A DNA stretch of 64,000 bases from NCBI GenBank assembly GCA_016584495.1, contig WAID01000004.1:3720001-3784000 (forward strand), in the 5' to 3' direction. The translations under genes and the position numbers were made by a program. Below are positions 11,678-22,068 of the stretch, one piece after another (the stretch's first letter is position 1; every line of letters begins with the position of its first letter). Origin of the DNA: Celoporthe dispersa (taxonomy: Eukaryota; Ascomycota; Sordariomycetes; Diaporthales; Cryphonectriaceae). The notes beneath the pieces were generated by a model, which was not told where the DNA came from, did no database searches, and was given only the letters and a program-made list of their open reading frames with translations.

Positions 11678-13942
11678 TCATCGGAAGTTGTTGTCGAACC
11701 GCTTGAAGGTATAACCAATGAACGGCAGGCTCATCTCCGGAGCCTCCTCCGCCTCACCCATCTTCTGGGCCGCAACTTGTGCCTGCTGCGCCTTGAGAAG
11801 GGTGGCGTTATCGGTCTGGTCGATCTCGTCCGTCGGGAAGTATGTTGTATCGATGTTGCTCGTGAGGCGCGGCTCGAACGGAGCCCGGATCCGTCGCAGC
11901 GAGTCGAACTCAACACCGCGGAAGAAAGCGTGGCTCTTGATCTCGTGCGCACCACCACGGCCCAGACGGTTCTCTGTGTTGATGATAAGGCTGTTGTTTT
12001 TGAGGTTAGTATCAAGACTTGCTTACCACATGTAGAACATATATGCACAGAGAGAGAGAGAGAGTTCGTACCTCCTAATCAGGTTCTCAGCCTCTACGCC
12101 CAGCGTGATATCGTCCGGGAAGTACAGGCTCTGCCTCCAGTTGACGATCTTGCGGTACGTGTCATGGCTGTCCTCGGCACAGAATGGCGGCCAGCCCACG
12201 AGACACTCGAACATGATGGTACCCAGGCTCCACCAGTCACAGTCGAAGCTGTATCCGTGGCCGGTGAAGATCTCGGGCGCGATGTAGTCGGGGGTTCCGA
12301 CGGTGGAGTAGGCCATCAGCCTTCGGCTCCGCCGCCAGTCGTTGATCTGTGCGCGGTTCGACACGGTCAAGTTGATCTGGTCGATGGCGACCGAGTTACG
12401 GTCGCGGGGCCGGTTCGACTTGCCCTGCAGAAGCTGTTGGTAGTAGTTGTTGTCGTGGAGCTTGTGGAAGCCCGTCGACAGGCCGAAGTCGGTCAGCTTG
12501 ACGTGTCCACCGCGGTCGAGGAGGATATTGTCAGGCTTGATGTCTCTGTGCGTTGGAACCGTCAGCGCCCTAGCCCTAGCCCCAGACTGTATGTACCCAT
12601 ATCTTTCTTCCGGCCAAGACGTACCTGTGGATGAAGCCCAGCTTGTGGACAGCCTCGATCGCGAGAACAATCTCGGCAATGTAGAAGCGCGTAATATCCT
12701 CCGAAAAGATCTCATACTTGATAAGCATGGTCATCAGATCACCACCCGGCAAGAACTCCATCAGCATGTATAGGAAGTTGGCGTCCTGGAAGGTGGTGTA
12801 GAGCTTCACGACCCACGGGCTGTCGCTCTCGGCCAGGATATCTCTCTCGGCGCGCACGTGGGCCAGCTGGTCTTTCTTGAACATCTCCGTCTTGATCAGA
12901 GACTTCATGGCGTAGACTTTAGCGTCTGCCTTCTTCTGCACCAGCTTGACCTCGCCGAAAGCGCCCTTGCCGATAATCTTCACCGTTGTGTAGTTCTCGG
13001 GCTTGTCCTTGGTACGCAGGAAACGGAGGTAGGAACCCTCGCGGCGGCCACCGGTGGCCCAGATCTGTTCCTTGCGGGCCAGGGGTTGGTTCGGCTCGGA
13101 CAGCTTCTGCTCCATCTCGCTCTGCCTGTGTAGTGAGGAAGGGGAAGCGTGTCAGTCTCGTCCAGGGACAGACGGTCGGTCCTGGCGCGCAAGGCAGGCG
13201 ACAGTCCGGCCGGCCAGGAGAGGGGGCGGGGACGGGTCGGGGAGCTCCTCTTACCTCTGGTTGCGCTCTCTGGCCCGCTTCACGCTGTCCTTGAAGAAGT
13301 CTGCCGCCAGCTGCGAGCACTTCTTCTGGTTGTTGTTCGCATTGGAGCCGAACTTGTCCGGGTTCCGCTCAGGGGCGGTGTCGAATTCGGGGTAGGAGGG
13401 TTTCGACCCGGGCTGGCCAGGCATCGGGGCGTTCAGGTAGCTGTAGTTGGGCGCCTGCCCGCTACCGCCAGCAGTCCGAGGCCGCTGGGCGCCAGCTGGA
13501 GAGGGCCTCTGGAGCCGTAGCCTCCAGACTGGGCAGCTCCGCCGAGGTTCTGGTGGGAGAACTTGTGCGCCAGGCCGGTGTTGGGATCGTTGCTGGCACC
13601 AGGTGTGCGGAGGCCGCCCTGGGCGAAGTCGGTATGATGGCTGGCCATGGCTTGACCTTGGTAGCCGGCAGAGTATTGCTGCTGCTGCTGCTGCTGCTGC
13701 TGTTGCTGGTTGGGCAAGAAGTAGCCAGGCTGTCCGTAGCCGTACTGCTGCTGCTGCTGCTGCTGCTGCTTCTGCTGCTGGGCCAGTGGCTGCTGGCCTT
13801 GCTGGCTCCCTTGAGGAGGGTACACAGGCTGAGGGAAGGTGGAGGGCGTGGTGGGATAGGCCCGGTCAGAGGAGGCAGCACCCAGACGATTGTTGTTGGT
13901 GTTGCCAATGTTCAAGTACAACCTGTTCCCCTGATTATCCAT
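11678..13942 (-). CDS. cot-1: NDR/LATS-family Ser/Thr kinase COT-1 (Orb6/Cbk1 homologue)
   Basis: AGC-group kinase of the morphogenesis (RAM/MOR) network controlling hyphal tip extension and branching, usually with a Mob2-type partner. Four exons: 13255-13942, 12625-13125, 12072-12545 and 11678-11990, with introns of 129, 79 and 81 bp; 658 aa. An N-terminal Gln-rich region with two polyQ tracts is followed by the NDR N-terminal regulatory helix region (FFKDSVKRARERNQR). The kinase domain has IGKGAFGEVKLVQ, the VAIK-equivalent lysine in YAMKSLIK, HRDIKPDNILL split by intron 2, and DFGLSTGFHKLHDNNYY. The characteristic NDR insert precedes the activation segment ...STVGTPDYIAPEIF. The C-terminal hydrophobic motif is PFIGYTFKRFDNNFR. 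One frameshift in GGG at 13503-13505 (plus strand) breaks the N-terminal region. The match to Neurospora COT-1 is close throughout the catalytic domain. Confidence 0.96.
13678..13780 (-). repeat. Two CAG tracts encoding polyglutamine in COT-1
   Basis: On the plus strand CTG trinucleotides run at about 13678-13707 and 13746-13780, interrupted by a TTG and a CTT. On the coding strand they give two glutamine blocks in the non-catalytic N-terminus of COT-1. They are in frame, so length changes would not disrupt the kinase. Confidence 0.85.
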
Positions 13943-15706
13943 TGTACATAAGCCAGCTGTCGTGGAAATGGTCGGGCCGGGGTTCGTGGCTTGCACAGTC
14001 GTTAGTCGCGTGTCCGTGTCCGTTATGCTGAATCGACGGCAAAAGGGAGGGTCCGGCCCTGGGATCCTCTCTCTGGCAGGTCGAGAGATGGGTGCAGTGG
14101 AGGGGAAAGGGGCGGGCGCGCGATGTCGGTGGGCCAGGAGCGGCGGGAGCCAGCAAATGGAAGGTCGACGGTAGTGAGCTTTGGACTGCCCGAGGGTGTG
14201 GATCCACCGAGAGGATTGTGGTGAGTGGGCAGCGGTGAGGGCAAGCGAGGAGGGCCAGTGCCAAGGTGAGGAGGGTCCAGCGCAGACAGCAAAACAAGTC
14301 CCGGCCCTGTCGTCCTGATCCAGTGCCACCTGCCACAGCAAGATGAGGAGGGTCTGTCTCACCAGGGGCTTGTCTCTGGAGGGACTGTGCGGGGAGGAGG
14401 GAACTCTGCTGTATCTGCTGTAGCCGCAGGTGGAACACACATCGAGTCAGACAAGAAGCTTGCTGAAGAAAAGAAAAGGAAGGAGGAGAGAAGAGAGGGA
14501 GAAGAGAGCTAAGCAAGGCCTGGAGAAGTGCAAGTCTGTCAGAGTCCAAGTCCCTGCGAAGAGAAGAAACACACCAATCAGCTGCTCTGGAGCACCGTGA
14601 GCAGCACCGTGAGCAGATCAACCTTAATTCCTGAACCAAAAAGTTGGAAGAGGGAGGGGTACATGTTGGAAAAGGAAGTACCTCTTACGAAAAACTCTCA
14701 AAATTTTTCTTCTTTTCCCCTTCTTGTTTTATGTTTATACCAGGTGGGCGTTTGAACATGTGGCCCAGGAGGTCCTGAGCAGAAGCAGCAATACTCTCTG
14801 GATTGCCTCATGCTCTTATGAAAAGAGAGAGAAAAGAAGATTTCTTTTCGCTTTTCTTCTTCTCCTTGTTGCTCATCCAGTCTTCTCTGACAAACTCTTC
14901 CCTGAACAGGGTTGCACCTCAGCCCGTTAGCCAGACGCGCTACCAAGATGGCGGCCAATGGAGGAGGAAACCTGGGGCGCTACAAGCTCTGGATTCCACA
15001 CCTTCTCAAAGCCTCAACGGCTGGCAGTCTGTGTGTCCAGATAGCCTGCGCACTATAGCAAGAGCTATTATGAACGATGGAGATGTCCTGGATACATACT
15101 CGTCTTCATTCTAGGAGATCGCTGCGGCCTCCATATGAAAGAATACTATCTCATGTTCTGTCCCTGATGAATAATATAGCAAAGGCTGGTATCTACCATG
15201 TATGGGGGCCCCTTGGGGCGCTGGGAGATATTCTGATGTGCTGCCCTAGACTTCTGTGTACATGATACGTAAGAGTTTCAACGTACGGCAGAATTAGAGG
15301 CCCAAAGGCGATCACCAGCGTTTCGAACTGAGCACGTACGTGCTGCACCGTAGCATGCGATGATCTGAGCTGGTCCAGGCCTTTTGGGCGGTTGCTGACT
15401 GAACCCTGAACGAGTGTCTAGCGTCATAGCTGGGCCCGCTTAGAAGAGAGAGCAAGAGCGAGAGGTTATCTTATCAGCGCTTATCAGGTAACCGAACGTG
15501 ATTTTTTTTTGGGACCTGGGCCAGATCTCAAGCTCGACTTGGGCGACTTCACAACTGGGTCGCCGCCGCCGCGCTCCTTTCTGGTCTCTGGAGTCCGCCC
15601 CATACATCGGATTGACGAAGGTTGAACTCGTTCTTCCGCTCCTGTCTGGTCGCCTCGTTCTGCCCTTCCGATTCCCAAGAGGCGTAGAGCTCCGACCATC
15701 GCCAGA
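13943..15706. other. Intergenic, divergent cot-1/tim54 region with long cot-1 leader
   Basis: The cot-1 coding strand stays open upstream of its ATG for hundreds of bases in more than one frame (minus strand, 13943-14640), but these frames have no conserved protein character and probably are 5' leader, perhaps with upstream ORFs. A/G- and T-rich runs at 14460-14510 and 14690-14870. A tRNA-like stretch at about 14909-14955 is described under findings. The remainder up to 15700 shows nothing recognisable. Confidence 0.5.
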
Positions 15707-17223
15707 ATGGCTGAACCTAACCCCCAGCCGCGTCGTCGGCAGCAGCGCCGGTGAGCCGCCATCTACTCCTATAATCCTGTGTGGTGGATGTTTCTCAGAG
15801 CGATGGCAAGGAAGGGCTAACAAGTGTGTCCATCTTCAGCCACCTCCCGCCTCCTCCTCGTCGACATCCACGGCGCCCAGGCCCAAGCCCGCCCAGAACC
15901 CCGCCCTCCGCATGATGGGCCTCCCCGCCCTCCCGCGCAAGCTTCCCTCGCGCAACTGGCTCATATTCTGGACCCTCTCCGGCACCCTCACCGCCGCCAT
16001 CGTGTACGACCGCCGCGAGAAGCGCCGCGCCACCGCCCGCTGGGCCCGCGCCGTCTCGCACCTCTCCAAGGAGCCCGTCCCCGGCGGCAACCCTCGGCCA
16101 TGCCACGCAAGCTGACCATCTACCTCGAGGCGCCGCCCGGCGATGGCCTGCGCGTCGCACAGGACCACTTTCGGGAGTACGTGAAGCCTGTGCTGGCTGC
16201 GAGCGGGCTCGACTGGGAGTTCAGACAGGGACGGCAGCAGGGGGACATCCGCGCGGTGGTGGCGGAAGAGGTGCGGAAGAGAAGGAGGCGGGTGGAGAGG
16301 GACATTGGTTCCACCGACGCCGTAGAGGAAGACCTCCCTACGGATGATGACTTCATCGAGGACTTTAGGAGACAGCACGGCATCCCCGAGTACGACGGCG
16401 TGCGGGGCGACGTCGTGATCGGCCGGCACACATGGAAAGAGTACATCCGCGGCCTGCACGAGGGCTGGCTGGGACCGCTGAAGATGCCGCCGCACGCACA
16501 GCCCGACCCCGAGCCCGAGAAGAAGGAAGGCGAGGAGGAAGGGCAGGAGAACAAGAGCAAGAGGCCGCGGCAGCCCAAGCCGTACAACTCGGTCGACGAC
16601 TATGCGACTGCCCACATACCGCTGCTCATACCAGCCGAGCTGGCGCCCTCGACCCCAATCTCCTTTCCCCACATCCTGGGTTTCCTGAACACGCCGACCC
16701 GGTTCTATCGGTTCCTGACGAGGCGGCGCCTGGCGGATGAGATCGGAGCCGAGGTCGCAGCCGTGTGCTTTGCCACGTACAGGGACTTCCGGGAGGTGGG
16801 AGATGCCAACAGCTCGGATATGGACCAGCAGTGGGAGCAGCAGACGGCGCTGGCACACGAGGAGCGGGACTGGCTGAAGAGCGTCTGGAAGAGCGAGGAA
16901 GATGTCAAGAAGCAGAAGGCGGCCGGCGAGGACGCCAGCCCGGCCGCGGCGGGGAGCGAGCTCGAGGGCGGACCGGTGCCACCGCTGCGCCAGCCAAGGA
17001 GAAGATATGGCCCGGGCCGGTGGTGCTCGACCCGCGCATCGCCATGCGCATGAGGAGGTTCGAGCTCCTGCCTGAGGACGAGAAGCGCGCGAGAGAGATC
17101 GTGGTCCCGGAGGAGGAGGTCGAGGGCTGGATCAAGGGCAGCCTGAGGAGCCTGTGGAGATGGGCTACCGACAAGCCCGAGAGCCAGAAGAACCCCATAC
17201 CCAATGTCGGAGATGTAGATTGA
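15707..17223 (+). CDS. tim54: Mitochondrial import inner membrane translocase subunit TIM54
   Basis: Subunit of the TIM22 carrier-protein translocase in the mitochondrial inner membrane. Exons are 15707-15750 and 15840-17223; the intron of 89 bp has a GGCTAAC branch site. After a short Ala/Pro/Ser-rich N-terminus, the conserved core begins at NPALRMMGLPALPRKLPSRN and continues into the single membrane helix (WLIFWTLSGTLTAAIVY). The matrix-flanking basic segment and KLTIYLEAPPGDGLRVAQDHF then follow, which are TIM54 signatures. Three single-base losses are needed: in CCCCC of exon 1 (about 15720-15725, which otherwise leaves the splice phases mismatched), CCC at 16091-16093, and GG at 16975-16976 (restoring KIWPGPVVLDPRIAMRMRR). 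With them the protein is about 476 aa, normal for the family. An acidic, Lys-rich spacer of about 30 residues lies mid-protein. Confidence 0.92.
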
Positions 17224-17527
17224 GCCGCGCGAACACAAGAAGCCCGGGGAGAAGTCCCGATTTTGTACGATATCTGAACATCCCCGGTCACACATAGAAA
17301 CTTGCACCGAGCGGGCATGACAAGATGTATTATTACCAAGCCATTGAGGAGGAGAACGGGGTGGGAGCATAATATGCTGGACCCGGGGGCTCAATAGAGG
17401 ATAGAAGCATCTAATGGCTCAGGCACTCCTCTTCACGACATGACAGATCTCCACACTGCGATACCGAAGGGCCCAAGCACCACTGCATCCACCCGGCGCG
17501 TCGACGGCCCATCCCTTGTCCTGTGTC

Positions 17528-18277
17528 TCAATCGCTGTCATCGTCTGAGCCGTAGTCCACCAGTCCTGCTTTCGGCTTCGAGGAGGAGCCGCAGCAGGGG
17601 CAGCCCTCGCCTCCGCCGTAGGTCCACGCGCACCTTCGACCTTGGTGCCAACAGCTGGCCCCACTGCGTCCTCCGCCTTCTCCTCCTCGTCCTCGTCCCT
17701 TCTACCCTCCCCACCACCACCACTACTCGTCCGCCTCTTCACCCCTTCAGCAACCCATCATCCTGACCCCCTTCCGCTTCCTCTTCCTCCTGCCAACCGC
17801 CCACCCACCACCATCACCACCAACATCCTCCTCCTCCTCCGCTGCCCCCTCCACCCCACTACCCCTCTGCGCCTCCCGGAACCCCCGCAGCCCTTCCTCT
17901 GTCTCCCGCCGCACCCGGTCCTCCTCCTCCCTCCTCCGCTGCACCACCTCGTCCAGGAACCCAACCTCGTCCTCGTCCAGCGCCCGGAACTGGTGTTTCA
18001 GCTTGTTGGCCTCCTCGAAGGCGGCCTGCTTGGCGGCCTTGTTCGCCTGCAGCACGTCGTACAGGCTCCGGCTGTCGTCCCTTGCTGCGGCGGCGGCGGC
18101 GGCGGCCCGCTGCGCTCGCTCCTTCTCGAGCTGGGTTTCTACGGCGGCCCATTCTTCGGACCTCTTGGCGGTGGCTGTCGATGACGATGATGGGTCCGGC
18201 GTGGTGGCGGCGGGTAGTGGCACGCTCTCGCCTGTCTTTGCGTCTATTGCGCCGCTGGAGATGAAGCGGGAGGACAT
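17528..18277 (-). CDS. NIP30/FAM192A-type nuclear protein
   Basis: The N-terminus MSSRFISSGAI, the block LEKERAQRAAAA and SRSLYDVLQANKAAKQAAFE..HQFRALDEDEVGFLDEV match the NIP30 domain (human FAM192A/PIP30, a nuclear protein that binds the proteasome activator PA28-gamma). The true C-terminus is LVDYGSDDDSD, the usual acidic end of fungal members, at 17530-17560. The open frame appears to stop at 17747. Restoring one base in each of three runs (GGGGG and GGGG near 17740-17790, CC near 17583) joins both parts, and 750+3 bases is divisible by three (250 aa). The middle is a Gly/Lys/Glu-rich low-complexity linker. A longer in-frame start at 18346 exists, but MSSRF at 18277 fits the family. The biochemical role in fungi is not known. 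Confidence 0.8.
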
Positions 18278-20954
18278 GATGAGAAGGATGGCTGGCGATA
18301 TCTCGTCGTCCGTCTTCTTGGTCGGTTGGTGAGGAGCAAGAGACACGAGAGGCGCCCAAAAGATATGGAAAGGGAGGGGGACTATGCCCGGTGTTCTTGT
18401 TCTTCTTTTCTATTTTTCTCTTTCTCTTTTCCCCATATGTGTGTCTCTCACCGTCGCCTTCCTTAGCAAGTCGTTGTGATGTGATAAATGGCAGTGCAGA
18501 TTTGTTGCAGTTTAGGAATTGGTCTGTCGCGGGCCAGCGAGGATGTTGCGGGATAAGAAGAGAGAAACGGCAGGCTCAAAAGGCCCGCCCACCCGTCCGT
18601 CATCCCCTTTGCCAGTAACTCCTCTCCTCCCTCATAGCTCCTCTCAGCTCAGGCTCAGCTCAACAGGTCAACAGGCTGCAGAACATGGCAGAACATAGAC
18701 GATTGAGTTCTGAATCGTGTTGTCTGCTTTTTTCTTTCTCTCTCTTCTCTTTTCTTCTTCTCCCTTGTAATGGCTTGTTTACAAGACTATTTCTAATCTT
18801 TGACTTATGAGTGAGTCGACTCGGTTCAAGCTTCATCGCGAGGTTTGATGGCCTGCATCGTTCCCACCTGTTTTTTTCTTTTTCTTTCTTCTTTTCTTTT
18901 TCTTCTTTGTCTTTTCTCTCACCTGACCAGATCACCATGTTTGTCTCAACGGCCAACTGCGGCCGTCTTACAAAATCGATTACACTGCCCCGGCTCACAA
19001 GCACATGTACATACACAACCAGCCCGCCAGTTAGAGAACCACGCTACTCTTCAAAGGCATCCAGGATGCCAAAAGGGAATCACAAGTTCCACGGCCCCTC
19101 GACTCAGTCATCAGTAGTAAGATTGTGCAAATGCCAACTTGAGAGCGTTGTCTTTGATTTTTCAATATTGGTATGATATCTAAACGCTGTGCTGTGCTGT
19201 GCTTTGCGTTACTTTTCGGCCAGGGCGGTCCTGGTATGCCTAAATCACCACCTCCGTCTCTCCCGCCAATGCCCTCGCCTCAGTGCGGGCGCACTCGCAC
19301 CTGTGTCTCAGGCACGCCACAGTTGCTCGCTAACTTGACATGAGCGCAGGCCCTGGCAAGGCAGACGGCCGAACTTTTGTAAATCCCCTCGTCTCTCCCT
19401 TCAACCTCAAGACCTTTCCGATCAAGGTTGTTTTGTTGTTGTTGTAGTAGTAGTAGTAGTAGTAGTAGTAGTTGTGTGCTACTCCCTTGAGTTCCATTCT
19501 TTTTGTGTGCCTATAACAAAAGACCCTTTTGTTTTTCATCCCTTCTTGAACCCATCTGAGGAACTCTTCATCGCATCATGAGCGTGGACGTAAAAATGTG
19601 AGTCCACCTCTTCCAGTATGAAACAAAACACAGGAAGCATTAAAAGGAAAAAGGAAAAATAAAACCCGAAAGCAGGACTAATCAGAACAACCGACCGTGC
19701 CACCTTTCTATGAATGCCAATCAAAGGATATCCTCTAAACATGCGTGTCATGCCGAATGGAAACCGAGGAAGGTACAGGGGAAAAAAATATATGCCTCGG
19801 GTCGACAACAGCGAGGCCCCAAAGCCCGCTCTGCTTGGAGACTGGGCATATCGTCTGAACGAGCGCTGACGCGACCGACCCTCAGCTAACGAATGTAACG
19901 AAGACAAAGTCATGTGCAAACAAAATACAGGCCGAGCCGTGACAGGCTCGGGGGTATGAAAAACAAAAATCACCGTCTTCCTCCTGAGACAAGCCATAAT
20001 CAGACCATAGGTAGAAAAGAAAATGAATAGGAAAGAAAAAAAAAGGGAACAAAAGCAGGAAGTCCATCGACTGCCGGAAACAATCAAACTTTTTTTAGCA
20101 GGTCGATGACGCGAGTGAGTGCTTCGACACAACCCTGACCGCAGGTCGTGGCAATGGTGAATCATCGGGTCCAAGGTATTGCCATGATTGAGAGGCAAAT
20201 TTAAGTCGGCATGCGAAAAGCTGACCAGGTCCGAAGGGAGTGCCGCAGAGGCGACTCGGTGATCTTTTGACGATGGTTTTGGATCACCAGACTCATCCAC
20301 CTCACATTCCGCGTGTCGAGGAGCCCAAGAGCCAAGACGCGTCGAGACCAGTTGAAAAAATATGTCCGTCTCAGCGCGTTCCATTGCACCATCGTGGTGA
20401 TTGAGTTTTCCTCCCTTGGCATCTAGAACCGTGAAGATGCCACGCCGTTGATTTTTTGTTTTTCCGATCGAAAGAACGTAACTGATGTGGCCGTTGCCGA
20501 AGACCACCTGGTATTATGTCCATCAACGCCCATGAATGAGATGGCCAGCGCAAGCCATGTATCGTAGAGAACGAGAGAACCGTGAAAGAAAAAGGAAAAG
20601 TCATTAAACGAGTCGGCAGCGCTGTGATCGTGCCAGCCAGGTCATCGACCCAGCCAGTGCACGGTGGAACGGAGAGCTCAGCCCTGGGAAGCCCGGAGGC
20701 GCCACGTGACAGAGGCTCCCGGTCCATCAGCCGCAGATCCGAGCTATTCTGGTGTCGGTATGTGGACATCGAAGCTGGTGCCGGGACTCGGTGGGGTATC
20801 AGAATGCAAAGTGTATCGTTGGTCTCGATCCGTGACCGCCTGCAATGCGAATGCACAAACTCCATCCATATGTCCTCGCCGGCCATGCAGGGTCGAAGCC
20901 GGCTCTCTTGTAACCGCAGTCTAGTCCGACTCGAACAAAGTAGCAGGTGGCTTT
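18278..20954. other. Intergenic (2.7 kb)
   Basis: Includes the NIP30 promoter (CT-rich 18390-18440), T/C-rich stretches at 18720-18760 and 18868-18920, a TAG microsatellite, and the probable long 3' untranslated region of clg1. A 323-codon open frame on the minus strand (19536-20507) is long, but its composition is not protein-like and it has no recognisable domain; see rejected items. Confidence 0.5.
19444..19471. repeat. (TAG)n microsatellite
   Basis: About nine consecutive TAG units following a GTTGTTGTTGT run. Non-coding. Confidence 0.9.
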
Positions 20955-22068
20955 TTAACCCAGAACAGCCTGGCCATAGGCAGGAGCAGCCATGAAGTAG
21001 GGCTGCTGAGACTTGGCACCGAAGGGACCCGTGCAGTTAGCGCAGTTGCACTCAGCAAGGTTCATCTCCCAGATGTTCTGGCCGTTGTAGTAACCGGGAT
21101 AGTGAGTGTGACGAGGGTGATGGTAGACGCCGGGGACCGAGTTCTGGCGCGAATAGCGGTGGCCCTGGAAATCGTTGGCAAAAGCTCGGTTAAACCAATC
21201 ACCGTAGAACTGGCCGTTGCCCGAGGTCGCTGAGGTAGGGTACTCGGGAGTGCCGTAGCCAGAGTCGGGAGGCGTAAGCGGAGCACTCGACCATGGGCCG
21301 GCCGAGAACTGGTTCCAAGACACCTCCTGAGGGCGGTAGGCAGATTGTTGCTGGGCCTGCTCGTTGCGCTTGAGGCTGGAGAGACGCTCGTACTCGGCGA
21401 CCTGCTGCTGGTGCCAGACGTCGTAGGCCTGGGTACGGACGGGACGGTTGAAGTCGGTCTGGATGGGGTGACCAGGGCTGCGAGTCTCTCGCGGCTGGCC
21501 AGAGTCTGCGCCATCTTCTTCCTGGCCGCCCACTCGCCCCAGTTCTCCAGCCAGGCATTGTAGTCCTGACTCCGGTCGAGGTCCACATAGAGGTTCCACT
21601 CGATGCCGACCAGCCACTCGGCCTCGAGCTTGTTCAGCTCCGCGACCTGGATACCGGACACCTCAGACCAGGAGCGGTTCTGGAACGTGTTGTCGTCGAG
21701 AAACTTGCTGCCGAGGAGCAGGGCGATGGTCAACATGCGCCAGACTTGGCCCTCGTGGGGTGGAAGGGAGCCCCGGACATCCTGATGCCGTTCACTCGCT
21801 TGGAGAGGTAGTTCATGCCAAGAAGGATGGTCGTCTTGGGGAGACGCGTGGAAGACAGGATCTGGGAGCAGAACTTTCGGAAAGCGGTGGTGACGGCGGA
21901 TCGAGGAGTGATGAGCTCGACCGCCATCTCGGCAACGTACTCGGCCATCATGTCGACCTCGTAGTCGAGGACAGCACAAACACCTCCACCAGGCATCTTG
22001 TCGGATTGCTGAGGAGCCGGTGACGTGAAGGATGATCTCGGGGAGGGCGGGGTTGGAGCGATCTGCTT
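20955..22068 (-). CDS. clg1: Clg1-like cyclin (Pcl/Pho80-class), 5' end unresolved
   Basis: Cyclin of the Pho85-partner class. The cyclin box spans about residues 30-150: VCAVLDYEVDMMAEYVAEMA, AFRKFCSQILSSTRLPKTTI, RMLTIALLLGSKFLDDNTF and NRSWSEVSGIQVAELNKLE. A Gln/Tyr-rich C-terminal half follows (AYDVWHQQQVAEYERLSSLK, SWNQFSAGPW), ending in a Cys-containing tail (LAECNCANCTGPFG). Two runs are short by one base: CCCC at 21771-21774 and GGGG at 21465-21468. With both restored 20955-22068 is an exact multiple of three. The 5' boundary is an apparent splice acceptor (GTGCTAG) at 22069. The start codon lies in an upstream exon I could not identify, or the first internal Met at 21996 is used. The role is inferred from the Clg1 family: CDK regulation linked to nutrient signalling and autophagy in yeast. 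Confidence 0.84.

Noticed and set aside
11330..12634. 434-codon open frame on the plus strand
   Set aside because: It is exactly antisense to the COT-1 kinase exons and crosses their introns; codon-shadow of a conserved gene.
19536..20507. 323-codon open frame on the minus strand
   Set aside because: It lies directly downstream of clg1 on the same strand, is rich in Phe/Ser/His from T-rich DNA, has no domain or intron structure and reads like an open 3' untranslated region.
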